From contig JASBNA010000025.1 of the NCBI GenBank assembly GCA_038087015.1, positions 434,001-498,000 on the forward strand: 64,000 bases of DNA. The letters are read 5' to 3'. Origin of the DNA: Cerrena zonata. Its lineage: Eukaryota > Basidiomycota > Agaricomycetes > Polyporales > Cerrenaceae. Position 1 is the stretch's first letter. The number at the start of each line of letters is the position of its first letter. The position numbers and the translations under genes were made by a program. Positions 37,715 through 49,721 of this stretch are shown here, one piece after another. The notes under the pieces were generated by a model. The model was given only the letters and a program-made list of their open reading frames with translations. It searched no databases and was not told the origin of the DNA.

Positions 37715-37912
37715 GGCCCGTTATTTGCAGAGAGGAACTGATAACAGCTACTGCTGAAGCTCTATACTCTTACGCCACTGGCAACTTAGACGAGCTCTCA
37801 TTCGAGGATGGTGACGATCGTTGGTAAAGTCGATGCAGACTGGTGGGAAAACAGAGAACGGCGATGTGTTTGTGGTCTCTGCTGCTTATTTGGAAATGGT
37901 TCAGGGTTAGTT
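37715..37912 (+). pseudogene. SH3-domain relic
   Basis: The plus strand encodes ITATAEALYSYATGNLDE, LSFEDGD, then IVGKVDADWWEN, then GDVFVVSAAYLEMVQG before a stop. Together these follow the order of an SH3 domain (ALYDY, DELSF, DWW, and a C-terminal strand). The pieces are in three different frames, broken near 37817 and 37855. An acceptor-like TTTGCAG precedes it, so this was probably the last exon of a lost gene. No other exon of that gene is recognisable. It overlaps no called gene. Confidence 0.55.
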
Positions 37913-38250
37913 TTCATCTTCTTCCTTACGTTCCCTCGTTTACATTTCTATTCGGCGACAGTAGGCTGAATAAGTACTTCCTTGAGGGTGTACAATTATC
38001 GGACAACAATAGCCGGTGTCATTAACTCTAGTAATAATCCATAGCGGTTCTCTTCACCCAGTCGATAGAAATACTGGTTGTTCAGTATTGTACATCCTAT
38101 ATATAATAGGACAAGAATGAAGGCGTACGGCTATGGGCCAATCATATGTGATACGATAACAAGGCCCGCCGATAACAACGAATATTACAAGCAGCAACGC
38201 AGATAGACTATGAATGGGAATAAACTGAATCAATACTCCACGTTCAATGT

Positions 38251-40341
38251 TCAACCATCACGGACAGTTGCACGAACGAACAGAGAGGCCCGTGTAACAG
38301 TAAGATAGTCGTTAGCTTGATTCGGCCAATCATCCGAATCGAAACCATCCGCCAAGGAGAATGTGAACCTCTGGAGCAATGTACTCGTAACCATGAGCAG
38401 CTCCTGTTTTGCCAACTGACGACCAACACAGTTTGCGGGTCCATACGAGAATGGTATGAAAGCCGCAGTGTCGAGCTCCTTCACTCCAAGCCACCTTTCA
38501 GGAATGAATTTGTCAGGGGACAGAGGGAAGTATCGCGAATCACGGTGTAATGTATACGGAGGAACGTAAATTTGTGTACCCGCAGGGATTACCCTAGTTA
38601 TTGTACCGTTAGTCGGATATGACTATATGAGAAATAGTCGACCTCTTACTGTCCCGCTACCACTTTATCGTTCACCGTATATGGAACCTGACGGGGGCCG
38701 CTGGTGGGTACAGGAGGATGAAGTCGCAGTGCTTCGTTGCTGCAATGAACGATTATTGTTATTGGTGGTTTGCGAATGTAATGAAAACGATACGAACATG
38801 CAGGCATTGAGATAGGCTAGCTTCGAGGGTGGAACTGGGGTCAGCAGTGGATCAGCATGATCTGGATATGTTGAGTCGATTTCCTGCTGTAAACGCTTGT
38901 AGCATTCGGGGTTCTTCAATAGGTACCAAAAAAGAGCTGTGAGGGCCGTCGCGATGGTATCATATCCTGCAATGATCACCAGTACAGCGTCTGGGATGAC
39001 ATTCTGGAGTTCAGGCTTTTCTTTCTCAAGCCCTGCTTCGTCCGCCTGATAAAATGGTAATATATGAAACGGAATGTAGTTATAGAGATAATTATCATAC
39101 ATACCAGATAATGCCAAATATCCCGAGAAGAACCTCCTGACTGAATGCGTTTGGTAGCATTGCTGATTGCAAAACCACGCATTCCCTGCAGGATTGGGCG
39201 AATTGCGGGGAGCCTGTGGAACACCGGTGCCAGCCATGGCACATGAGAAGCGAGAGCTAACGATCTGTTGCATTAAGGATCAACACTTCCTTATGTCTCG
39301 AGCTAACGGGTCATTAATTACCGGTTGAAACCTTCGATAGATTTCAATATTCCTAAGGTATCGCCATGTTCCAGCATTCCTAGATCCTGTCCAAAACTGA
39401 ATGAAGTTCAGAGGCGTCGATGGAAAAAAGGGACAATGCCTTACGCAACATCGCCCATAACATCAAAACTGTGATAAAGTTAGTTTGTTAAGTTTCCTAG
39501 AGTAATGAATCATGGAGACGTACGTAAAGGAAACAATAAGAGGGGTCAGGTCGAAACTGCCTTTCAATGATTCCATTCGAGAAGTCAATTCTACCAATCG
39601 TTTTCCCAAGGAGGCGTCGTAGCCTCGTATTGCTTCTGTGCTAAGCCCACGGTTCCAAAGACGTCTCCTTTGGGCATGCGGCTCCCCTCGCATTATCAAT
39701 AGGCCTCGTGGCGCACCAGGTAATTGACGAGCGTCGTAATCTGGGACAAGCGGTCAGCTCATCCATACTGACCAGTTCATGCAAATCGGACACGAACATC
39801 GTCCCTTTTCCAATCCATTTAGACCAAATACAGAATTAACTGCATCAACATCTACTATAGATAGTGCGTTCGGACCTAGTGGGGGAATGATCAACACGGA
39901 ACATCATAGTCATCATTGAGTAGTTTCCTTACCGACTCTCACAATGTGTCCATATTTCTTGTGCATTTCATGACGATCAAGATGTTGGCGACTAGTCGCG
40001 TTGGTCCACATAGCTTGGAATTGTGTGATCTTGTTGAGGGTCGGGCCGGGGAAGCGGGCCAGAGGGTGGAACGGGGAGAGTCGATATGCTACGGTCGAAA
40101 GACCCATAACGAGTAGGAATACGCACACATTCCAGAGTGCATTCCCGAGCGATAACGGATGGGACAGTAAGATTACAGCTAAGAGTTCTGGTATGAGTAC
40201 AACAGAAGCAATTGTTATACGCTCAGGCTCCCAGTAATGAAATATCAGGTGGCCAATCTAGGGTCGGGTTAGCGATTCGACTAGAAGGAATCAACACAGT
40301 AACAGACGTACCAGGGCCAACGACAAAGTATGAAAGAGCAT
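38251..40341 (-). CDS. Cytochrome P450 monooxygenase
   Basis: Haem-thiolate monooxygenase, predicted to be anchored in the ER membrane by its hydrophobic N-terminus. Ten exons: 40341-40312, 40257-39933, 39875-39798, 39740-39524, 39468-39445, 39396-39322, 39264-39105, 39045-38798, 38739-38650 and 38593-38251, giving 529 residues with every junction in frame. Landmarks: proline hinge PLARFPGP, C-helix-like RRRLWNRGLS, I-helix AGYDTIAT, K-helix NEALRLHP (ExxR), PERW, and haem loop FSYGPANCVG with the ligand Cys near residue 471. Substrate is unknown. Length and motifs are normal for fungal microsomal P450s. Confidence 0.9.
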
Positions 40342-41473
40342 TTTTGGGAAGAATGGGTGATAAGGGTACAGGCAAGGCGTTCCCCTCAAGGGGATCGTAC
40401 TAGTATTTGTGGGATCTGAATCTCCGTTACAACAGAATTCCTAACAGTAAGGGCACCAGAGCCTGTTGAGATGCTGTAGGGATATCACACCTCAACGGAG
40501 TAGGGTGTATAGATGGTATATCAGGTTGACTGCTGCGATGATTCCACGAAGGCGTTCTTATGCGTGACATGCATGACAGGGAAGGTTTGAATGCGATTCC
40601 GGTGACCGAAAATACGTCCGACCCTGTCCCTGCACTGGCATCAGCTTTGTGTGTTGGTTCGGCATGATTGGATCAACTCGGCAATGCTGAGAATTGGAGA
40701 TGTGGTGAGAGCAAGAGCCACGGTGAATCTCGGATAGGACTGTTGAGACAAGAAAGAGAGGAGTCTGAGGTCCCCGACTAAGTGAGAGCCGAGAAATGGA
40801 GAGTCAAATCAGCATGATTTGTATGATTTCCACATACCGTTGTAACATACCTTATGTCAAGTTGATATCATTTCTGGTTCCTTTTTGCAAATTTATGGAG
40901 GCTCTATAGCCGAATTCCCCACGAAGGAGAAGACAGGCACTTACTGACTTCGACCAACCAGTCCGGCAGTCCCACACCGTCTGTATGAATATCTAGACAA
41001 TTTTTATAGCCCTCAAATTCTCTCAGAGATAGTTTGTTATACTCCTATTTCCCGCACTCATTTTACGTGCTGTTGAGAAAATTTGTTCTTCGCGATGTGA
41101 GATTGGAACGTCTTCTACAGCCAAAATGAGTGACAAAATCAGAGTACTTCTTATGGTTCGAATCCTGTACATATTGTTGGTTTGGCCATGTTTTATGGTG
41201 CCAGAAAGATGACTCGGAGGTTCTAACAAAACCATCACTCAGTGGGATTGAGCTAAGCCTTTCGCCTAAAAACCATCCATTCTTATGAACAGCAATAACT
41301 ATCCCTTGTCGTAAGATACAAATACAGACCAGTGGGTCAAAGAGGTGAGTTAGATGAGTTACGCGATACTTTCGTATGTGTTTCAGAGACCGCTGTGTCC
41401 ATCACAGACATGTCTCTGGGCGACAGATCGTAGCGAGATGTCTTCACATCGGAATGCTTTCAATTAAACTTCT
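40342..41473. other. Intergenic region
   Basis: No gene recognised. A GGTTCGAATCC string near 41155 recalls a tRNA T-arm, but the neighbouring stem does not pair, so no tRNA is called. Confidence 0.5.
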
Positions 41474-43399
41474 TCAATATACCGGTGTCAAAGCGAGAAA
41501 AGAAGTTCTACTTACCACGCTGTCGCTCACTTTCAGAGTTTCCTGGGTAATCTCAACGCCGACCTGCACCGGTGATGAGCAATTTGCAGAGAATGGAGTA
41601 GGGTAAAACGTACTGGGGTCATTTCCATTCCTTGCTCCCTGCGACGCGTGGAGAACTCGTTGGTACCAATGATGATGGGAGTATCCATTTTCTTGCGAAG
41701 CACCCGTCGCATGTTGGCCCTGGACAACATTGATAGGGAGGTTAACAAGTAGCGGATATGATATGTTGCGTTACTTACAGTCCCAAGAAAGAATTTGCGT
41801 AGACTATGGAGTCGACATTAGGTGAGAACATTTGCATTCGAAGTATCTAGGGTAGGTGGCTTACGCTTCGAGTTGATGGTTAGAAATGCAGCGAAGTAAA
41901 GAGTATCGCCTTTGGTGAGATACTGTAAAGTGCTCAGGGATCAACATAGAGGTACAGAGTATACGCTCAAAAGCTCACCGTGATTAGTGCAAGGGAGTTA
42001 GTAACACTAGATGTATCGAAGGGACCAAGAAAAGTTAGAGGACGAGGTTAGACCAATAGAAGGACTAAGTGACATACGCAAATATGACACCAGTGTTGAT
42101 AGCGTAGATCATGAGCATGTACAGAACACTCTGGGTCCTGAAACAACCTGAGCAGCTGAAATGACAAATTTTTCTTCCTTATCTACGCACCTTTTGAACC
42201 TCGACCAGCTGTGGCCAAGATGGTATACCATTCCGGAAGCAAGGAAGATATCGACCAGTACATCCGAGGACAGGAAACATATGAACGCTCTCTAAATATC
42301 TCGATTAATCTACTGTACTCTTTAAGCATTCATATATCTCGAAATGACACACCTTCATACTGGTAGTATGCACAGCTTCCCATGTGGGATGCATTATACT
42401 AGAGTGAAAGATCAGTGTAATTTCGTACTCATGACGGTTTGAAGTGGTACTGACATCTCGATGACAGTGTCTACGCCAACAGTCAGCAATAATTTACCTC
42501 CATGAACGAATGGGAAATACTTACAGAAGAACCAGCCGTTCCGGAATATATAGATGATGATCTGTAAAGAATAAATGAATGTCACAACCCAGGCAAGCGG
42601 CCATCTGTACTAACCGGGATTATGGCCATCACGTAGGACCTTCCGACTGTGGACAGGGTGGATTTTCAATGAGAATAGACAGTAGAAAACTTCATTGCGA
42701 TATACGTACATGTCCATATGCGATAAATGTAGAACCTGGAAGTATTGTCAATCTTCTGGAAAATTATAGTTAGGAAACTATACGTACAGATGAACAATCG
42801 TCTCGAGGGGTATCTACAAGCAGGAGGTCATGGATGGTCGATTCGAAAGGCGAAAACGAGACATACACTGATGGCCAACGCCGTCTGTGTGAACCGACAG
42901 AGTCGAAGTAAGTATTAGCTGAAAAAAGAATAAACGAGATGTACTAACGGGGACGCTCCTTCAGTATTGGCACTTGCGTCAGCTATGCTGAGAAGTGTGT
43001 AGCATGAATGTACTTACCAATCCATATCCGCGAGAAGGGCAGGATTGTCAATGGACATGACAGAATATACATACAATGTTCGGAAAAGAACTGCTGTGTG
43101 TGCCGTTTCAAAGATACTATGAATGAAACACCATTAGTATCATCCTCGATACGAGACTCAATACATCCATACATGAGGACAGTCGTAATCCGCCTCATCC
43201 ACTTAGAATCATGTTCACTGCGCACAAAATAAATGCATGCTTGTGCGATCCCAATACCATAAAGCCTGGAGAATGAGTTCCGTCGTTAGACTCGATATTC
43301 TGTCCAAATCTAGGAAATAATTAAGACGCACAAATACGAGATTCCTAAGCTCTCAATGAAAGGTCCGAAGAGATGAGTTACGGAGGGTTGAGTAGCCAT
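41474..43399 (-). CDS. DUF6534-like seven-helix membrane protein
   Basis: Many short exons encode hydrophobic helices in the pattern of the Agaricomycete DUF6534 family. The start ATG at 43399 reads MATQPSVTHLFGPF, followed by LYGIGIAQACIYFV, later AFICFLSSDVLVDIFLASG and HSWSRFKR, QSVLYMLMIYAINTGVIF, YLTKGDTLYFAAFLTINS, and YANSFLG with NMRRVLRKK. The tail EITQETLKVSDSV is cytoplasmic-looking. Family function is unknown. I could not settle all junctions: the one near 41865 does not join in frame with canonical ends, and the 3' end (41474 or a further exon) is a choice. Boundaries are therefore approximate. Confidence 0.65.
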
Positions 43400-44471
43400 T
43401 ATCGAGTTGCGCTTGCTTAGCCGTTTCTTGAGCGGGAGATGTACTTATATTGATCTGTTTGCAGGGAAAGCAATAGGGTAGCAACAGAGCAAGGAGTCCA
43501 ATAAAAACCTACCTACACACCTTGATAGACTCAGAGAACGAATAGGAATAAGAATCAGGCGGTCCCCCAGTGACCCAGAAGGTGATTGGATCCTGTGTTT
43601 ATGGATGGATGGACCTCATCACATCGGTCTGATGTAGGGTGCGATATACGACCATGCGGAGGTTACATGCAGCCAGAACACATCAAACTTGCGCCAACCA
43701 CCGCCGAAGAAGCTGATCTTTGCCTGGGTTTGCGATGTCAGCTTGGGATATGAGACGCTACATTTATCCAGGAACGGTGTCTGCCGTGTCAAGAGCTTTG
43801 TGTCGTTCAATTGGTATTAACTTCAAGCAGTTCATCAATCCAACAAACTTCACGACACCAGTATTACCGCTGGAGACAGACAGTCACAAATGGGGATAGA
43901 CGTTTCAAACTTCAGCCAGGCGCACAGGACCGGCTGAGAAGCACCCGAAGTACCAGGGCGGAGGCGGAAGGTTTGGCACACCGAGGGTTTAAACGTTCAT
44001 TGACACCGCCAAATTTAGGTATAATCAGTCGTTTGGTCTGTCACCTACAGATTAAGGACTGAACCTATCAGTCGAGGCACTGCAAATTCTGCAAAAATAT
44101 GGCACACAAATAATTCGACGCAGACTTCCATTGTGGCAATGACCATTTGGGGAACTCTCATTGGAGCCCGGAACTCCTCAAGAAGCAGTTGATGTTCGGA
44201 GTAATGCAGGTGAACCTTTCTGTATGCTAAATGGGGTTATCAATGGGTATAGAAGCTGAGGGAGGACCAATGCAAGGATCCATACATTATCAGGTGTTCC
44301 AAGCTCTCGGATGTGAACTGGGTTCCCCAGATACAATATACTGATAGCGCGGGACGTGGGGTCGATTCTAAAGTTACACCGACTGACTCGGAGACGATTC
44401 TACAATATGAGAATACGGCAAGAGACGACGGCGGTCATATTGATTAACCATCTGCATATCAGGCTTCAGTA
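43400..44471. other. Intergenic region
   Basis: The minus frame at 43619-43810 and plus frames at 43811-44062 and 44356-44667 lack motifs; the last is antisense to the transporter. Nothing else is recognised. Confidence 0.5.
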
Positions 44472-46097
44472 TCAGACGCGTTGGGATCCAATGTTTCTAG
44501 CATGCAGAAAGCGTGCCCATAAGATGAAGACTCCGCCCGCGAGCAACATCACACCGCTGAATGTCACGGGTCTCCACCACTTAAAATGTGACCCTAACAA
44601 GGCACCGCAAATAGGGTTCCCAGTGAGTAACGCGAAAGAGGTAATAAAATACCCGGTGCCAAGGTAGATTCTAAAGAAGAGGTCAGAGTCAAACCTCGTC
44701 TCAAGGTATCGCTCAACCTCACCCAAGTTGTCTGATATCGGGGACCAACGTCGCAATGAGCGGGGCACCTAAACTGACAACTGCAAACAATTGGTCAGTC
44801 GAAGCACCTTTGAAAGTCTGTGCTGGCGATCAACTCACAGCCTCCGGAGAAAAAACCATAGATAATACTGAAAGCGATGACTCCGCCAGTGTCTTGCAAT
44901 CCGAGTATTGCAAAGATCACGGCACCACAGATCACCGTGACCGGAACCATGGCGTTAAATCTACCCCACGAATCGGCAAGATAGTTCGGAATGGTACGTC
45001 CAAAGACGGAAGCGGCATTGAGAATCGCAAGCTAGGATTCGGATCCGAATTGGTTGAGGTCATAATGGTGAATTTGCAGGAACTTACAGTATAGAATGCC
45101 AGGTTGGTCGGTAGTCCTTTGAGATTAACGTAGAGTTGTAAGTAGAAATCTACAGAGGGTGAGTTCTAGTAAGTTACACAATCGTGCTATGAATTTCAAG
45201 ACCACATACAAGGGAAAAATAGCCCCAGAAGCCCGAGAAAGTTTCCAAACACGGCGATCACAAACGGAGTGTGTTGGAATACTCCTCGTATGTCAGCTTG
45301 GGCATTTCCTTTCTTTGGTGGGAGCCTTGTTGTCATAAGGAGTTTGGCAATGATCAGGAGCCCGAGTATCATAAAGGCAGTGGCACGGACACCCCAAGCG
45401 AAGCCGGCCGATGCGTTGAATAACTCGTTATGCATAATAGGCAACACGATGCCACCAAAAGATGAGCCGGTGATAACCACACCCATGGCTAGTGCTCGAC
45501 GTTTTTGCCAATGTTGAGCCTGCACAGATATTGCGGGTAAAAATAGGCATCCCAGTCCAACGCCAACGCCAACACCTTGAGAGAGAAATATTTGGTAAAA
45601 TTTGGAGGGATCTGCCAACGATAGCATGAAAAGACTGTCGGTTGTTAGAGACGATAGTATATGACTAGTGCTAGCACCACACTCACGAAAAAACAGTGAA
45701 GAATATGCCGACAAATTGAAGATGGTGAAAGTAACCCGCATCGTACAGTTTCCCCGCGGGAAGACTCATGGCAAACATCATGAAGAGCTGAAATGAGCCT
45801 ATCCAGCTGATGTTCGAAGGTGTGGACGTGCCCCGTCGTGTGTACAAGTCTTGGTACACACCAAATGCTTGAGCGTATCCCAAAGTCGCAAAGAGGACAA
45901 GCCATCTAACATGGCAAATGAGTTTGTGTTCAATTATGTGGAGGTAACTTAACAACATACCCGCCCAGAACTGACAACCATGCACGAGTTCCGCCGTCGG
46001 GGGCTTCGTCTACGACTTCTACATTCTCTTGTACAGATGTCTTGTGCCGCGAAGGGTCCCCTAGTTCGGCATTATCAACGGTTGCCGTGTCAGTCAT
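44472..46097 (-). CDS. Monocarboxylate-type MFS transporter
   Basis: Plasma-membrane permease resembling fungal MCT/Mch proteins of the major facilitator superfamily. The start at 46097 gives MTDTATVDNAELGD, with the family entry motif PDGGTRAWLSVLGG. Then come GYAQAFGVYQDLYTRR, SWIGSFQLFMMF, GVGVGLGCLFLPA, HWQKRRALAMGV, GSSFGGIVLP, NAASVFGRTIPNYLAD and the last helix up to LHARNIGSQRV. Exon 1 is 46097-45962 and exon 2 is 45906-45687; the rest follow with clean GT-AG junctions and no frame break. The substrate (monocarboxylate, riboflavin or other) cannot be read from sequence. Confidence 0.87.
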
Positions 46098-47418
46098 CTC
46101 TAGAGTACGAGATAGGAAGATGGAAGAAAAACAATAGTTTAATGAGTGGGGACAGGAGCTACACCGATGTTCAGCATATCGGCTCTACTGGAGGTTCCCG
46201 GTACATACAGATGCGCGTTTCAAGCATGTTCTTCGCTTTCTGATCTTCTAGAAACGTCATCATCTTCTAGGATCATCTCTGGCGGATAGATGCGGTGAAA
46301 TGAATGAAATGCAGCTGGAATCAATGGTCATATGCAATGAACCGGGAGTCAGTCTGACAGAGATGTGAATATGATGTTGTAGGCGTCTAGACTAGAAATA
46401 ACACCCCGCGATGATTTTCACTCAGTAGCCGGATCCCGCGACAGGCCGCCCGAAACGTTGAGGTACCGACGTGGGACATTGCTATTTTTAGTATTTTTAC
46501 ATTGGTCGGAAATAGGTGGACAGTAGCTTACTAGGTGGATTGCCGCAGATTGTGTGGAATATGACTATCGGAGGTTCCCATCTACAGATCTGCTGGTCTA
46601 TAGGACAAAACATCACATCTAATCACATAGCATCAATCGTCATCGCAATCCTGCTCAAGTACAGTACACAAAGATCTATTCCAAGTTCCTTGCTTGTTGA
46701 AGCTTGAAGCTTCAACGTTCAACGTTCAACAGTAGCAACGCCAAAGCTTTGGAGTAAGTCAATCATTACGTACTTCCCGAGCATTGATCGTCACTTCTTT
46801 CTTGTGTTCTACGACTGCATGAACCCCTCTACCCATACCTGTGGGGCTGCACAAAAACCTCATTCGTCCATCACAGGGTCCTGACAGCTCCATTCTCCAT
46901 TAGAACTCTGACCGAACCTGGATCAAACCATGAACACCGTGACGGCCTTGCACCTCACTGATAGGACCATTTGACAGACCTGATCCACTTCGGCGGAGAG
47001 GAAGCAAGACGGATGCGCACGTTGAAACGTACCAAAGTAGATGTGGCAGTTTGTCAGACAACGGCTTGGGCACTTCGGTCATAACATTCCTGTACGTCAC
47101 CACACTTTTGCTCAGAGTACACCTGGACCAGAGGACAAAATATTAGCATAGGTTCTTTCACCGACTCTTGGTTGCCAATCGGAGCCTTGGGAGAATATCA
47201 GACCCAGGTCCATTTTGGCACAACTTCAAGCCGGTATACCTGCGTTTCACTATCCTCATGTCCAATCAAATGTAAAACTTGTCTGATTCATCAGCAAGAC
47301 TGATGATTTCCGCAACAAACGGGTTTCCATCGGACATAAATATCACCCCTCTTATATCCGTCAGTGTTTAGTATCTCCACATACAGTACTGATACTGATC
47401 ACTGGAGTAGCTAGGCTC
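46098..47418. other. Divergent intergenic region
   Basis: Lies between the head-to-head transporter and methyltransferase genes. It contains an AGCTTGAAGCTTCAACGTTCAACGTTCAAC-type direct and inverted repeat near 46698-46730 but no gene. Confidence 0.45.
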
Positions 47419-49429
47419 TATGTCTGCATCTGAATACGCCGTCCCCTCTTTCCCTGGCCTTCCCCGTCGTGATACACTGTCCGGTTCGTCTTGGATAGCC
47501 AACTATTTGTGGGATCGACTGGTCATTCGCGGTAGCTGCTCATCCTCCCCCGTTTCTTCAATACGCTGACCGGATCGTTCTAGCTCGTACCGTCGTTTGT
47601 TATGCTTTAAATCGCGGGCATACGAACTGGACAAATACTCATTCACGATGCGTCTGGTTCGTACATGTTCGGTCAAAATGACGGGAGTGTTAAGACGAAA
47701 TGCGCATCTCTGCGTGTGCAATCCGAAGCCTTTTGGGTCCGTGTCTACTTGCGATATGACCTGGGTTGTAAGTTTGCTACGTAGCGCTTGTTCCCGAGCC
47801 TCGTAATAACAACCTATGTCTACAGTTTCCGAGGCCTTCATGGCGGGTGATTTTACCACGCCGGATCTCAAGGCTATTCTCAATGTATGTACTTTGGCTC
47901 TTCTCGTTCTTCTTCTCATCTCATCTATACCACAGATTTATGTCGATAATCTCGGTACATTGGACACCAACCTGGCGTCCGTATTTTACATAGCACAAGC
48001 TCTCGCAGAAAAAGTACTCATGTACTTCAATCATGGCTTGTCTATGGCTATCTGCAATGTTTGTTTATTCTCGTATGTCACCGTCATCAGCTAATACTTT
48101 ACTTTGACAGATTGCAGACTACGATGTCTCAAATGAGTTTTACCAGGTTTGTACTCTAGTTACGGTCGATAGCTACCTGCTGACCTCGCAGTAGGCATTT
48201 CTGAGTAAGGAGATGAAGTATTCATGTCCATTATGGAGCAAAGAAGAAGGCGGCGTGCGAGGGGACTTGGAAGGCCATCGACGCCCTGGTGACTTGGAGG
48301 CAGCTCAGACTCGCATGATCAAGTACGTTCTCGCGAAAGCACAACTAAGACCTGGAGACCGATTACTTGAAATCGGAAGTGGCTGGGGCGGCATGGCGAT
48401 AGAGGTAAATCACATTTGTTCACAATCAAGACACATGCTCAGTGAGCCTTTATTGGTTTTATTCAGGCGGCGCGAATGGGGTGCACCGTTGATACCATCA
48501 CCTTATCCATCGAGCAACTGACCCTGGCCAAACAACTTGCCAAGGAAGCGGGTTTTGAAAAGCAAGTGAGGGTGCACCTCATGGACTATCGAAACCTTCC
48601 CCCGGAGTTCAAGGGAGCCTTCGACGCCTGTGTTAGCCTTGAAATGTTAGAGGTGTGCAGATCTATTCATTTTAATTCGTCTCATATTGACGTTCCTGAA
48701 GGCGGTTGGTGTCGAGTGGCTGCCTACATATTTCAAACAGATAGACTGGGCGTTGAAGAGCGATCGAGCCGCCGTAGTTATGACAGCCTCGGTTTATCCA
48801 GAAGCCACATATACGCCCCATCAGTGAGAATTTCTGGTTACAGCTGAATTTCTGTTGGTCTCATCTATCAATATTACAGAGGTAACGACTTTGTACGAAA
48901 GTACCATTGGCCAGGCAGCGTCTGCCCTAGTGCGACGTCTCTACCTGTCGATATCCACAAGAGTGTTCCTAAACGATTCACGACATACAGCATCGACGAT
49001 TTAGGGATGCGTAAGTTGATCGATTTCGTTCTCCCCAAACTCCGCTATTGACACTAGTGCTGATAGATTACCCTCGGTGTCTACGTGAATGGGGAAGGTA
49101 TATTTATAGTACCCTATTCATTACGTGTTGAATAGTTTCTCATACTGCTCTTACAGACGTTTGGACGAAAGCTGGACTCCGGAACTGATCCAATCATTGC
49201 AAGAACGCCACCCTGCCCTAAAAGATGAGCTCAAGCTCGGTATGTTCAAGAGGAGATGGGAGTACATGTTTCAGTACATGGAAGTCGCATACTCCCGAGT
49301 CTGGCTAAGCTTGAAGTGTTGGACAATGACACGACCAGTACGTAGTTGCAATTTGGTCATTTGTGGTTTGTAATTCGACGATGTACTGACGTGATATACC
49401 AGGGACAGGCCGAGGAAGTCAGTGCCTGA
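47419..49429 (+). CDS. Cyclopropane-fatty-acid synthase-like SAM methyltransferase (one frame break)
   Basis: Predicted to methylate or cyclopropanate unsaturated acyl chains of phospholipids, using S-adenosylmethionine. N-terminal part: RTVVCYALNR, GQILIHDASGSYMFG, LGFSEAFMAGDF. Catalytic domain: FLSKEMKYSCPLWS, the SAM loop LLEIGSGWGGMAIEAARMG, CVSLEMLEAVGVEWLPTYF, ASVYPEATYTPHQ and DESWTPELIQ. The tail LKCWTMTRPGQAEEVSA ends at 49429. Introns are about 50-65 nt. Between YALNR and IRTGQIL (about 47615-47625) the frame slips at a GGG run, which breaks the protein unless it is a sequencing insertion. Elsewhere all junctions restore the frame. The alpha/beta hydrolase follows after about 290 bp on the same strand. 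Confidence 0.85.
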
Positions 49430-49721
49430 CTGACTAGGCCAGTGTTTATATTGTCGTGTTTTTTTTTCGATTCGACTTTTTGTGACTGATACATAATACA
49501 TATGCATACGTAGACTCGTAGGCTTCATGACACGTGTTATTACTATATATATGTAACTTTAGCGTGCGTCTGAGCAGACTGGAGTTCTCATAATCCGGTT
49601 TTATGGATCAGAACGACCGCGGCGATCATGCAAATTCCCGAGCCTTCGATCCCTGTATATAAACCTGTCATAGTGGGGGATGGAGTGGAATATATCCCTT
49701 AGCCATCCCCTCATACTTGCA

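Noticed and set aside
41150..41165. GGTTCGAATCC, a tRNA T-arm-like string
   Set aside because: The T-stem does not pair and no anticodon or acceptor stem is visible.
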